Assembly: GCA_023897205.1 (NCBI GenBank)
Contig: JAHWDD010000005.1
Location: 4,898,001-4,962,000, forward strand
From: Exophiala sp. HKRS030
Lineage: Eukaryota > Ascomycota > Eurotiomycetes > Chaetothyriales > Herpotrichiellaceae
Direction: 5' to 3'
Length of the DNA: 64,000 nucleotides
How positions within the stretch are numbered: the stretch's first letter is position 1; every line of letters begins with the position of its first letter. Below the pieces are notes generated by a model. That model worked only from the letters and a program-made list of their open reading frames with translations, was not told where the DNA came from and searched no databases. Positions 35,290 to 46,800 of this stretch are shown in pieces. A program made the position numbers and the translations under genes.

Positions 35290-35784
35290 AGCATAACATG
35301 GAGACATTTCGAGCCGGCATGGATCCAATGCTACGGTCCGGTCGACACGAGCCACCGACGAACCGAGGGCAAGGATGCCTTTGCAAAAGAGAGTCTGTTG
35401 CTATGCGAAAAATACCCCCAGGGCAAAATGGGATGGCGTCGGGCTATTCTGGCCACGGAGTACATGAGTTACGTAGGTAGATGATGTGGAAATCTTGTTC
35501 TAGGATCGAGGATGTGAAGTCTGTTTGGGCATTTCAGCAAGTCACATTTCTGAATGATGCCGGTGCGCAGGCGAGATTCTCAAACTACTGCACCAGAATG
35601 TTTGGGAGTTGGTGAGCCAAGAGCCTAGGGACGCAATGATTTCTCCACATCCTTGCCAATTGCGATTATATAGGTAATACAGATCTAATGAGGGCTACAC
35701 AATGGCACAGTTTTGTTTTTGCAACTCTGGTTCTCAACCTAATTGTCCTCGTCAGTCGTCAGCGATGACACGTCGACTGGCCGA

Positions 35785-35857
35785 TGGTGATGATGATGGT
35801 GATGATGGTGATGCTGCTGCTGCTGGATGGATGGAGGGATGGATGGAAGGATGGATG
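35785..35857 (+). repeat. GAT/GATG tract followed by a GCT run and GGATGGAT repeats
   Basis: The sequence is GATGGTGATGATGATGG-like, then (TGC)n, then GGATGGATGGAGGGATGGA-like units. It is simple-sequence DNA downstream of PIL1. Confidence 0.8.
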
Positions 35858-36089
35858 CGCAAACGACACGCGTCCCAGGCTGAGCCAGAACACGTGCTCC
35901 AAAACGCAAGTCAGCGGCACATTATCGGAACAAGAACAGTGAACCCAACCGAGTCTTTGCAACCAGCCGATCGGAACAATGCGAACGAACTCGAGTATTA
36001 GTACATACGACTGATTTGCCTACCTGTCACGTGTCATGTCTACTCCGTACAGTCCTCTGTGATGTGATTGTTTGCAGTGTGTGGGCAAT

Positions 36090-36260
36090 TGGTGAGGCTC
36101 GTGAGAATCGTGAGAATCGTGAGGCTCGTGAGACCTCGAGGCCCAATTGACGGGTAGTTGGTAGTTAGTGGTAGTTAGTGGTTAGTGGTGGTTAGTAGTT
36201 AGTGGTTAGCGGTGGTTAGTAGTTAGTGGCTAGTGGTTAGTCAGTAGTTAGTAGTCAGTG
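36090..36260 (+). repeat. CGTGAGAAT and GTTAGTGGTTAGTG minisatellites
   Basis: From about 36092 there are four units like GCTCGTGAGAATCGTGAGAA. From about 36155 to 36260, units of TAGTTAGTGG/TTAGTGGTGG repeat with small changes. They are noncoding. Confidence 0.75.
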
Positions 36261-38586
36261 ACAAGAAGACCTGAGTTCAGGTACAGTAAGTTATTTATAG
36301 GTGTGGTCGACTATGCCTCGACTGCGAGAGAGCTGGGAGCGACACCGCTTGGTTGTGGAGGAGTCTGTGCTGTGCAGAGTACTCCGCATGTACAGAGTAA
36401 GGACAAATAGACAGACAGACTACGGAGTACAGTGGCTACCTTTCGTTAACTAGTTGCTGTACCTCTAACTAACTTGGTGGCTTCGCACCCAAGGTATCTC
36501 AGGTCAAGTACATACTGTACAGTGCAAGTTACCATGTGTGAAGTACAACCAGCCTCCTGGCCGTTCATGCTTTGATGGAACATAACTTAGAGACCTGGCC
36601 TAAGCCGTGGCTCGCTCAATCGGGCAATGACTTTTTCATATAATGGACATGTTGTCAGTGATAAGTCCACGCCAAGGCAAGCTCGTGGAAAGGCGAATAT
36701 CTCTCCTTGCAGATCGTGGCAGACACAGCTACGGACAAGTATATCTACGCATGTCTAAGGTAGCGAGTCTGTGGGAAAGAGTAGAGAAAATGGTGCCAGA
36801 CTCTTTCAATGATGAGCAGGAGGTATCATCACTTGTCGCAACAAATAAATTCTTCCCGCTTGTCTGTTCCGGGCTTCATGGCAGCTGGGATAGAGTTGGG
36901 CTATTTATTGTACAGTACTCCGTACGGATACATATTGAAATCTGGGTTCGTGCAATACGAGGAGGGAGGTATTGCGTGATTGGATGTTCCCCTGTGGTTC
37001 TTCAGGCCAGTGCACGTCTTGGGAGTTGGAAATGTCGGTATTGGGGTCTCAGCTGAAAAAGACCAAAAGGGCAGTCCGGAGGTGGTGAGTGGTGAGTGGT
37101 GAGTGGTCTTGTTGCCCCGTGCCAAGTCGACGGGATTCACAGCTGAATCGTCGTTGCACCCTACCTAGACCTGAGGTAGATCTCAGGTGTTGTCCAAGTT
37201 GGCAATTCAGGATACCAGAATATGCTGAGTCTTCTCGGCCCAAGGGCTCCTCTTCAGACGTATTCCTGGTAATGAATTAATCAGGGACTACCTATGTTAG
37301 TAGGAGTACCTACTAGGTGCCTACCATGGTCAATATTTGGTAATAATGCGCCGGTTATTGTCAGAGCGTACGGAGTAGTTCACATTGGCTTGTCGGGTAA
37401 TGGTTAAGAGCCTAGGCTGTACTGGCTGTACTGGCTGTACTCCGTAGGCTCCTAGGGCTGGGGCCGACGGCCGACGGGCGATGGTGGCGCAGTGCAGTGC
37501 CCGAGGGGCTCTCGTCCTACCTACTCCGCTACTGTACTCCGTACTCCGTACGCTCCGTAGACATTTCTTCTCTTAACCAAAGTTCCTGTTTCTAACCAAA
37601 TAGGCTGTAGGTCCGCATGCCGTTGGCCGAGGGTGGCAGGCTAAGGACTCGTGGGACTTTGTTTGATTCAAGGTTACTGTGGGTTTCTCAGTTCTTTAAC
37701 TTCTGGCAGCTACCTAACTTTACGCCGTTACGCGTGCTACGATCTACCTGTTACGTGCCTGACCAAGTTGGTACTGGCACTGAGTGGTTAGCTTGCCTCA
37801 GCCTCTCTTCCCATTTCCGTCTTTGTCTCTTGGACTCTTGGTCCTCTATGATGCGGCTTTGGTGCTGTGCCACCATCACCACGACCACGACCACGACCAT
37901 CACCAACCCCATCGTGCGATCAAGACTACGAATACGAGAAGGCTTTGACCACAAAGTCCTGCGTAGGGCTCAACGACAGGAGCCAGCTCAGCTCTCTCAT
38001 CTTGCCCTTTCTCTTAATATATACACACTTGTTCTCGCTTCTCCTCGTAAACTTGTTGAATCTGATTCATCCTCTTTCACACCACGCAACGCAATAGAGT
38101 CCTGAACCTGAATTTTGATTAGTGACAAAACGTTGAACCAAATCCACGACGACTGTTACTGACTAGCGTGATCCATCTATAACATTCGCTTACTTTGGAC
38201 ACCAAGGATCACCTTCATCCGCAATTCTCAAACCGCTAAGTGCTTACGGCCCCGAATATCAATCGACATACATTAATTACCACACTACATCCTCCAAATA
38301 CTCTACTACGTTCCTCCCAGCCTTGAAATAATCCACAATCTTTTCCCACTGTCGAGTCTCACGGCCTCAGATCGACTTATTCAACCACCAACTGTCCGAA
38401 CATATTGACCCTCGACTTCTTCCACCTACAGTACCCACGAGTACCTTACACCTTCCCCGCATCTTTATAAAAAGTCCCCAACCTTAACTGCTCCCGACCG
38501 AGTTTCAGCCCAGCTGAATCGCAGTCACTACTCTCACCTTTTCGCAAACTCTTCAAGAACCTGCTTGGAAAGCAGCCACATCAATC

Positions 38587-39610
38587 ATGGTGTCGGCCGG
38601 TCGAGTCTGCTGTATAGCAGCTCCATTTCTACTTTCCGTTGCCGTCCTGATATGTACGGTCCTCGTATTCCTCGCCGGCTCCTACGACGGCAACAAGACG
38701 CTCAATGATCTCTACTTCTTGAAGGTTAGTTCCTACCACCTGATCCTCCATGCAAGCACCACTAACCTCTCTCCTCCTTCAGATGGATTTGCGAAACATC
38801 ACCTTGACCTCCTCTACCAGTGGAGGCGACACCGATACCCAGATCCTCGAAGGTGCTCTACAAGCCGCCAAACAATCCTTGGGCATGAGTGATTATTACA
38901 CCATCTACCTGCGCAGTTACTGCCACTGGAATGCAAACGACGATATCTACGCCAACTGCACCGATCCCAAGGCCTACTTCTGGTTCAATCCGATCAAAGT
39001 ATGGCGTCTCAATGAAACCGGCATCAACGTCGATGACTACCTACCGAAAGAACTCAACGACGGTCTCGATGCCAACAAAGCTGCCTCCAAGGCCATCTTC
39101 TATCTATACGTCGGTGCCCTGTCTGCTGCGGCAATTACCATCCTAGTCGGTCTCTCTGCCATCTTCTCCCGCTGGGGCTCTTTTTTCACCACCTTCTGCG
39201 CCACAGCCATGTGGATTCTTCTCGTCGGTGCCTCTGTTACCGTCACTGCTGTCTATGCCATTCTCCGTACCGCCCTCAACGAGACCCTCGACAAGGACTA
39301 TGGCATCAAATCGACGCTCGGCACTCGCGTCCTGTCCGTCTCGTGGATCGGGGCTGCTTTTGCCGTAGGTGCTGGTTTCTTCTGGTTCCTGTCTGTCTGT
39401 TGCTGCAGTGGACGATCACCATACAACTCGGGCAACAAGGACTCGCGAAGAACGCGTGCAGAAAAGACCCCTTACACATACGAGAGGGTCGGCAGTCCCT
39501 ATCTGGGCCCGACCAATCAACAAAATGTCCCGCTGACCAATTTCGGCCCCGGTGGTAACGCCGCACAGAGGGGAACAGCTTACGAGCCATTCCGGCCGCA
39601 GCATGTTTGA
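38587..39610 (+). CDS. SUR7/PalI-family plasma membrane tetraspanner
   Basis: This is a claudin-like four-helix membrane protein. The family includes Sur7, which marks the MCC/eisosome domain, and the pH-signalling PalI. Exons are 38587-38724 and 38783-39610, with a 58-bp intron (GTTAGT, CTTCAG) in phase 0, giving 321 residues. TM1 is at about 7-30, followed by a large outer loop with LNDLYFLKMDLRNITL and the conserved YCHW...ANCT cysteine pair. TM2 is at about 158-180, TM3 at 190-215 and TM4 at 240-262. The cytosolic tail ends with a Tyr/Pro-rich stretch. The extracellular loop length and Cys pair favour Sur7 over PalI, which usually has a long tail. The nearby PIL1 gene supports an eisosome role, by inference. 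Confidence 0.87.
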
Positions 39611-39730
39611 AACCACCCCCAAAAAGGTGACAGGAATGGAATAGTCGTGATGATGGGTCAAAGGCGTTGCATACTGGCGTTGCATATTTGAACTGCTACT
39701 TTTACAGAGGCATTGATGAAAATTGAATTC

Positions 39731-41416
39731 TTATTTTCTTCTTATTCTTGTTCTTATTCTTATTCTTCCTTCCAAGCCCAAGCAAATCCTTCCAGACATC
39801 GCATGATACATGTACCTGATTGATCTCGATGCCCTTCCTAACATACGCAGACGGCCAAAAACTCGTCTCACCCAGGCATGACCCGTGTAGCCACTGTCCG
39901 CATGCATTACTTGAACGTTAAATCCTAGTCTTGCAATGCACAAGTTACTCAGTAATCCCCCTCCATCCTCCTCGAGGCTTGTAATCAACCAAGCCTTCAT
40001 CTCTTGCCACTTCGACTGCTTTCCTCCCCGTGACCACGCTCGTCTCGTATTCCCGTCCAAGTACATGAAATCGCTCAAAACCTGCCATTGTTCCATCTGG
40101 ATTTTGGGTACGTTGCCACATGGTCGATCCCCCTTTTTTGATTTTACTGGAGAGAAACCGCTCGCAATTCGGTCCATGGATAGAAACCACTTGCGTTGAT
40201 GGATGGAATTGATGGTGTTGCTGGCACCGGGGTATGCGTTCTCCAAGCGGATCTGCTCATCGGATTCCGTAGCTTGGGGAGCGCGAGCGGTAAGGTCCGA
40301 CATGGCAACATTGGAGCTATCTTGAATGTCTTCTGCTGAACCTACGTGTTTTGCGCGCTTGGGCCGTGGTGGGGAGGCCGTGCGATGGAGAGACGAGACG
40401 CTTCGCTTGAGGTTAGGGACTGACACGATATCCTCGGTTGTGGAGGTTTGTTGCGATGAGTCTTGGGGTGAAGATGACTGGCTTGCATTGTGGGTGCCAG
40501 GCCGGGCGCTTTCTCTTGTAGAAGATACAGTATCACCAGTCCGTCTTCTTCTGAAGGCAGGTGCCCTAGGCTGTCTCTCGCGATTGTTCTCATGGGTCAG
40601 GCGAAGACTAATCGTATAGTTCCATGGAAGCCTTGTCCCATGCAATCGCAGTTTGATCTTGCGGGACTGAAAAGCGCGGTATAGCTTCTCTTGCTCAGAT
40701 TCGGGACTTTGGTAACTGTCAGAAGCCGTGGGTGGCTCCAAACCGGTATCAGAGCCTGACTCATCTGTTTCCATACCTGCCCACCGGCTCGTCTTTTTCT
40801 TGTTGTTATACGGCAGAACGGAATATTCGCCTGTATCCCACACCAGCATTGTTCCCGTGTCGTATGAGGCAGTTTCGATCAAGTGATTCCAAAGATTATG
40901 AACCCTCGTTTCGGTAGCATTTCGGTTTAGGCGTCGGCTGTTTGGATCACCTGGCAAACCGTACATAATGGCAAAACTGATTGAACTCGTGGCATTACAT
41001 TGTAAACGCAGGTCATAATGCGTGCCTGCTATAGGATGATCATGTTGATGCACGACAAAATGGTGGCCTCTGTCGGTGAGGTTCCTCTGATAGAGATCAA
41101 GCCATTCCTGGTGAGGTATCCGTGGATGATCCTTCACAATCGGTAGCCGAGTGGTGAGGATTTTGGCGGAGAAAAACTCGACATGGTCATCAATAGAGAT
41201 TTTCCCAGCTTCTACGGACGCAGTCGACGCCGTGGAATGAGGTTTGTCTGATTGGGGAATCGAGTCATCTGCACGTACGGCTCTTTTTGTCCGACGAGGA
41301 GTGGAGGGAGGCGAGACTGGTCGATGGAGGGATGTTGGAGGGGTCAGATGCCAGGTCTTGTTCTCTGGCTTCACAAATGGATTGTCGATGATGTTCGATG
41401 ATCTAGAGTCCGGCAT
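39731..41416 (-). CDS. LigD-type 3'-phosphoesterase domain protein
   Basis: This is a stand-alone fungal protein carrying the phosphoesterase domain first known from bacterial LigD, which trims 3' phosphates and ribonucleotides at DNA ends. It is a single exon of 561 residues. The domain spans about 115-290. FVVHQHDHPIAGTHYDLRLQ supplies the conserved His residues and the Asp-x-Arg of the active site. SFAIMYGLPGDPNSRRLNR, THNLWNHLI-like text and GTMLVWDTGEYSVLP follow, then KIKLRLHGTRLPWNYTISL. A Ser/Thr-rich linker with an SPPRPKRAKH nuclear-localisation-type patch comes next. The C-terminal 100 residues are less certain, and the last RIRIRTRIRRK comes from a TTATTC microsatellite. No ligase or polymerase domain is present. 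The gene diverges from the pirin over 478 bp. A DNA-repair role is inferred from the family. Confidence 0.8.
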   Translation of the reverse strand: MPDSRSSNIIDNPFVKPENKTWHLTPPTSLHRPVSPPSTPRRTKRAVRADDSIPQSDKPHSTASTASVEAGKISIDDHVEFFSAKILTTRLPIVKDHPRIPHQEWLDLYQRNLTDRGHHFVVHQHDHPIAGTHYDLRLQCNATSSISFAIMYGLPGDPNSRRLNRNATETRVHNLWNHLIETASYDTGTMLVWDTGEYSVLPYNNKKKTSRWAGMETDESGSDTGLEPPTASDSYQSPESEQEKLYRAFQSRKIKLRLHGTRLPWNYTISLRLTHENNRERQPRAPAFRRRRTGDTVSSTRESARPGTHNASQSSSPQDSSQQTSTTEDIVSVPNLKRSVSSLHRTASPPRPKRAKHVGSAEDIQDSSNVAMSDLTARAPQATESDEQIRLENAYPGASNTINSIHQRKWFLSMDRIASGFSPVKSKKGDRPCGNVPKIQMEQWQVLSDFMYLDGNTRRAWSRGGKQSKWQEMKAWLITSLEEDGGGLLSNLCIARLGFNVQVMHADSGYTGHAWVRRVFGRLRMLGRASRSIRYMYHAMSGRICLGLEGRIRIRTRIRRK

Positions 41417-41894
41417 TCATTGAGAGAATGCCTTGTTTAACGATGGTATACGCAGGACCATGCAGATGGGAGTCGATTCCCGCGTGAGTACTGAGTATTA
41501 CCTGCGCAGACTGACTTCAGAGTGACAAAGAGGGAAAGTTGGGGTAATTTCCGATTGGCAGGCACCATTACGTCAGTGTTGGACAGAAGTTAGAATTACA
41601 GAAGGAAGGAGCTGGGAAGCACCTGGCCAATCTAATGTCAATTTCCAACGGATGACTAACGGTCACTACCCTTTTTCCCCCACCATTTCCACCCATTGGC
41701 ACTCGATCCATATTCCGCTATTCTCTTCGTCTTTGAACATTTCACGTTGCTTACACGAACATTGGATAACCTCTTTACCGTTTCAGATCATCCTCCCGTT
41801 AACACCAAACTATAATGTCCGCTCGCTTCTAGATTTCTCTACCATGATCCATCATTTCAAAGGTCTAAGTCTATAAAACAATCTTCTTTGCCCG
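41417..41894. promoter_or_regulatory. Divergent promoter region, LigD-PE protein / pirin
   Basis: This is a 478-bp spacer between opposite start codons, with pyrimidine-rich sequence near the pirin side. No named binding site is claimed. Confidence 0.5.
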
Positions 41895-42907
41895 ATGTTC
41901 TCCAATTTGCTCCATCCAAAATCCAAACACATCACAGCAATAACAGCAATTCTCGCAGCACTTACAGCAGTCTATATGCTCTCTAGCAATACTCATAACA
42001 ATACCCAACAAACTCCCATGAAAGCTTCAAACGTTCTCAAAGCAACCATGTCTAACCTATCGCACGCAAAGATTGTCCATCGTCCTTCCAAGACGAGAGG
42101 TGCAGCCAATCATGGATGGCTTGACACCAAGCACTCTTTCTCATTCGCCAGCTGGTATGATCCGAAATATACCCAATTCGGCTCTCTTCGCGTTCTCAAT
42201 GAAGACCGAGTCCAGCCAGGAGAGGGTTTCCCCACACATTTCCACCAGAACGCCGAGATTTTCTCATACGTTCTCAGCGGAGAACTAACTCACCGAGACT
42301 CGATGCAGAAGAAAGGCCAGGAGTCTAACGACAAAGACAAATTCTTCCGCTTACACCGTGGTGATGTTCAATTTACCACCGGAGGTCGAGGAATCTCTCA
42401 CAGTGAATATAACGAGCACGACAAGGATTGGGTTCACTTCCTGCAGATCTGGGCCCTACCTTGGAAAAGAAACCTCCCCCTGCTTATCACACAACCACAT
42501 TTTCCGAAGAGGACAAACGCAAAAACTTTGTTACCATCATCACACCTCTGAAGGCTGGTCCCAATGCTACCCTGGAAGAGGAAAAGGCTGCCGTGCCTAC
42601 GAAGGAGGGCACGATCCCAATCCACGCAGACCTTGTTTTCAGTGCAGGAATCATTCCTGCAGGAAAAGCCTTTACATACAACGTCGGAGGTGGTGATGCT
42701 GTTTCATCCAAATCCGGCAGGAACGTGTACGTCCACTTACCAGAAACGAAAGGGGGAAAAGCGAAAATCAGACTTGACGGCAGAGACGACGCCATCTTAA
42801 AAGAAGGCGATGCAGCATTTGTGACTCATGTCAACGCAGCCGACGCACTCAAAGTTGAAAGCATTGGCGAAGTGGAAGCAGAAGTGGTGGTGATCGACTC
42901 GGAGTAG
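41895..42907 (+). CDS. Pirin (bicupin iron protein), with a one-base frameshift
   Basis: This is a cupin-fold, iron-binding protein; relatives act as quercetinases or transcription cofactors. The frame starting at ATG 41895 runs to PWKRNLP and then must shift at the CCCCC run 42476-42480 into PAYHTTTFSEEDKRKNFVTI, ending at TAG 42907. That gives about 337 residues. Iron ligands are visible as His115, His117 (FPTHFHQ), His169 and Glu171 (GISHSEY). The second cupin carries FSAGIIPAGKAFTYNV. The first 52 residues are an extension with a hydrophobic stretch (ITAITAILAALTAVYMLSS). Translation could instead begin at Met42 or Met52, which would give a conventional cytosolic or nuclear pirin. If used, the extension suggests a membrane anchor or mitochondrial import. 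Confidence 0.85.
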
Positions 42908-43857
42908 CCATGTCACACATCACTTTGGCATTATTGACGGCTTAGCATGGGATTGCGCGTGGATTTACGGTTGACATATAAGTTGGCTATCCACATCTAA
43001 GTGGCATTTATATGTCCATAGTATTACACATGTACAAACATTATGTAATTAGAGAAAGTCAATGGAATCACAATCTGTGATATCTTTCAACATCAACACA
43101 GAGCTCATCGTCTTCGTGCTTTACAACGTAACAAAATAAGATGTACTCCGTATACAGCTATCCAAGGCCATCCCAAATTGCATCAGACTATGCTCGAGCC
43201 TGTGAGTCATTCATCGTTCCAATCACGGAGCACTTCGATGCACAAGCCGACGAATGACTCAATCGCTGCTAGCTGTCCCACTAGGCTGCCACCGAGAATC
43301 TCATAATACGAAATCGTCACCGCCCAATGATGGGAGGCCTTGCATGTGAACGATGGTTTCTTTTAGCTCAAGTCTAGTTGGAAGAAAGCTTTGAGGTGAT
43401 CGCCTGCCTGGCCAATCACCCCACTAACTAGCTCATGTCGAAAAACGAAAGCCAACCATCGTCAGATTCTCCAGTCTTTGACCAAATGCGACTCTGATCC
43501 ACATCTGTGTCCTCGAGGCGCTTTTCTCAACCTTTACTATATTTGCCATCTTCGTAATTCTACTTCCACCCATTCGCCTCCTAACTATTTTCACCACGCA
43601 GAAATTTCTGAAGAAACACTCGACAATTGAAGTGTTGTCACTCATCTCGGTCATAGCTCGAAAACAAAATCCTTAGACTTGGAGATTAATACTAGCCACC
43701 GGCCACAATCTCTGCCACATTGCTAGATTCTCATTGTGAGACCTCGCCCTGGCCATCCACCTGTTCTTAGACGATATAGGGTGCCTGATGTATTGATACA
43801 CATATCAAGACTCAGCCGACGGCCTCGAGAAGGCAGGAAACTCTGGCAGCTCTGATT
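42908..43857. promoter_or_regulatory. Upstream region of the long ABCC transporter
   Basis: This 950-bp stretch has no supportable gene. It contains one TACTCCGTA motif (43144-43152). The promoter of the transporter must lie here. Confidence 0.5.
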
Positions 43858-46800
43858 ATGGTACAAGAAACGACTCTGTCAGTGGGCATCTCAATAGCTT
43901 GTCTGGCAGCTGTGGGCGTGCTCTCAGCTCCCGCACTGTACCAATATATAAATCGGCTTCGAGGTACCAAAGATCGCTATCACGAGCTTTCTGGCCATTA
44001 TGAAGATGAAGATGGTGAGGCAACAGAGGAGTCGGAGGCAGCTTATTCGGATTACATCCAACGGGTATTGCTCATTTTAATCTCCTCATTGGCTTGTGTA
44101 GATGCACTAGCGACCGCCATTCTGACAACAACTCGACCGCATCTTTCGTTGATACTTGAGCAGTGGCTACAGTTCGCAACTTGGGTACGTTCAACTCCGG
44201 CGTCCCCAGTCCCTCTTGCTAATCAATGCCAGTTGTTACTCTTCTTTCAAGCTGTAACAATATTTATTACGCCTTCCTCCACCGAGCGATATTCTCTAGG
44301 CATCTGGTCAGGAGTTTGTGCCCTCTTGATCACTGTTGCCATTGCTGTCGAGAATGTTTCTCTCTGGAGGTCTAGCGTCAATCCACTCCCACGCAATGTC
44401 CACTTGATTCTTTCACTCATACAATTCCTCTCCGGCATATTATTGACCTTCACAAGCTTGTTGATACCTCGTCGACCAGATGTGTTCCTGAATGGCAATA
44501 TCGTCGACCGGCAGAATACCGCCTCTTTTCTTGGATTCATCACTTTCTCCTGGCCAGCACCAATTCTATCGTACGCAGTCAAGAATCGTGGTCTGGATTA
44601 CAAAGATCTTGCCGAGGTTCCTAACGAAGCTCGCTCTCGAACCCTACGAGATCAATTCGACAGTGTGAAAACACAAAATGCCTTGTGGAAGACGCTTTTC
44701 CTCTCCCGCAAGTGGGTATTCATCTCACAGTGGACACTCCAGACCATCACTTCAGTAACTCAATTTCTCCCTCAAGTCGCCCTCTTCTACATTCTTCGAG
44801 CTCTTGAGGCACGGGATAGAGGTGAGGACGTTAGTCTGCAAGCTTGGCTCCTGGTGCTCGGGCTTGGTGCAGCAGTGACCATATCCTCTTGGCTAGAAGC
44901 CAGATTGTTCTACATTATTTTCCTAAAGATTGGGGTTCCGATATACGAACAACTTTCAGCCATCATCTTTGGCAAAGCATTGAGACGCAAGGATGTGAAA
45001 GGTGCTGGAAAGAAAAAAGAAGAAGGTGGTGACACTTCTAACGGCACTCTTCTTGATGGAGAGATTACTGTGAATAAAGCAGTGGCCAAGAAAGACGAGT
45101 CAAGTGTGCCTGAGGATGAAGACGATGAAGATTTCCAGAAGTCTCGTCAGAGCACAATCAATCTGGTCGGCGTTGACTCCAAGCGAGTTGCCGACTTTGC
45201 CACCTTCCATGATATATTTCTGGGATCAGCCGTCAAAATCGTGGTCTCATTTGCCTTCTTGATCAAACTAATTGGACCGATTCCTCTTCTAGCTGGCCTG
45301 GCAGCACCTGCCTTGATCACGCCCCTCAATGTCTTTACAGCTCGCAAATATGGAGTCGCACAGGACGATCTCATGAAATTCCGAGATCAGAAGATGGCTG
45401 TGGTTACAGAAGCATTACAAGGTATTCGACAGATCAAATTTAGCGCCTTGGAACGAAATTGGTATGAAAAAATCATGGATACCCGGAGAAAGGAACTGAA
45501 AACACAATGGCAAGTGTTTCTTCACGAGACAACTCTTATCAGCATATGGATTTTCGGCCCTGTGGTTCTTGCTGCTGTGGCTTTGACAACGTACGCAATC
45601 ATCAACAAAGAGCTTTCTGCCTCCGTTGCTTTTACGACAATATCCGTCTTCGAATCCATCGAAATGACTCTAGCCGTCATTCCTGAGATGGTTACTGACT
45701 TGCTTGACGCTATCATATCGGCGCGAAGGATACAAGACTATCTGAGCGCCCCTGAAAGGCAGGTGTATACCAAGACCGGAGATGTGATTAAATTTCAGGA
45801 CGCCACTATCGCCTGGCCTTCTGACAGCCCAAACGAAGAAGAAGATCAATTCACACTAACAGGTCTCGACCTTGAATTTCCGAAAAAAGAGTTGAGCGTC
45901 ATTTCTGGCAAAACCGGCTCCGGAAAAAGCTTATTGCTTGCCTCCATTATAGGGGAAGGGGAGATATTGAATGGTTCCCTCCGAGTACCACAACCTGTGT
46001 CATCTAAAGATCGATTTGATGCTTCAGCAAATAAGGGAAATTGGTACATCGACTCTTCGATCGCTTTCGTTGCTCAAATTCCATGGATTGAAAATGCCAC
46101 GATACGAGAAAATGTCCTATTTGGTCTTCCGTATGATGCCGAGAGATATCAGAAAGTGCTTGACGCATGCGCCTTGAAGAAGGATCTGGAGATTCTTTCA
46201 GACGGAGATCTGACAGATATCGGAGCTAATGGTATCAACTTGAGTGGTGGCCAGAAATGGCGCGTCTCCTTTGCCCGAGCCTTGTACTCTCGAGCAGGTA
46301 TTCTGGTCCTAGATGACATCTTTTCAGCAGTCGACGCTCATGTCGGACGGCATTTATTTGAGCAAGCGCTTACAGGCGAGCTTGGAAAGGGCCGAACGAG
46401 GATTCTCGTGACACATCACGTCGCTCTCACTCTTCCAAGAACAAATTATAGCGTACTACTAGCCAACGGCACCGCTGAACTCGCTGGCAGGACTGAGGAT
46501 CTACGCAAAAGTGGTAAACTGAAAGCAATCCTTGCTCAAGACGTTGAAGAACAACAAAAAAAGGAAGAGGAAGAAGCTGAAAAGGATAATGCATTAACGG
46601 TCGACGATGGAGGCGGTTTGTCAAAGTTGTTGAGCAATCAATCTCGCAGGTCTCGGAGAAAGTCTGCTTTGAGTGATGCTGGAGAGGAACTAAATCGCCG
46701 TCGCTCTCGTGCTGATGCCGACGACACCAAGCAAAGGAGCCCAATCAAAAAGTTCACCGAGGACGAATCCCGCGCGACTGGCGCAATCAAGCTACATCTC

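Larger units (their letters stand above)
35290..38586. other. 3.3 kb gene-free, repeat-rich region between PIL1 and the SUR7-like gene
   Basis: This region has only short low-complexity ORFs. It holds a GATGGATG tract, CGTGAGAAT repeats, a GTTAGTGG minisatellite, a GTGAGTG tract, seven of the nine TACGGAGTA/TACTCCGTA palindrome-like motifs of the window, and an ACC/ACG trinucleotide-type tract at about 37870-37905. The last few hundred bases are the SUR7 promoter and a pyrimidine-rich leader. Confidence 0.55.

Noticed and set aside
36155..36260. Telomere-like repeat
   Set aside because: The unit is GTTAGTGG with variations, not TTAGGG, and it lies between ordinary genes.
37617..38105. 162-codon plus ORF upstream of the SUR7-like gene
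   Set aside because: It includes an ACC/ACG simple repeat translated as poly-Thr and has no family resemblance; it is most likely promoter or leader sequence.
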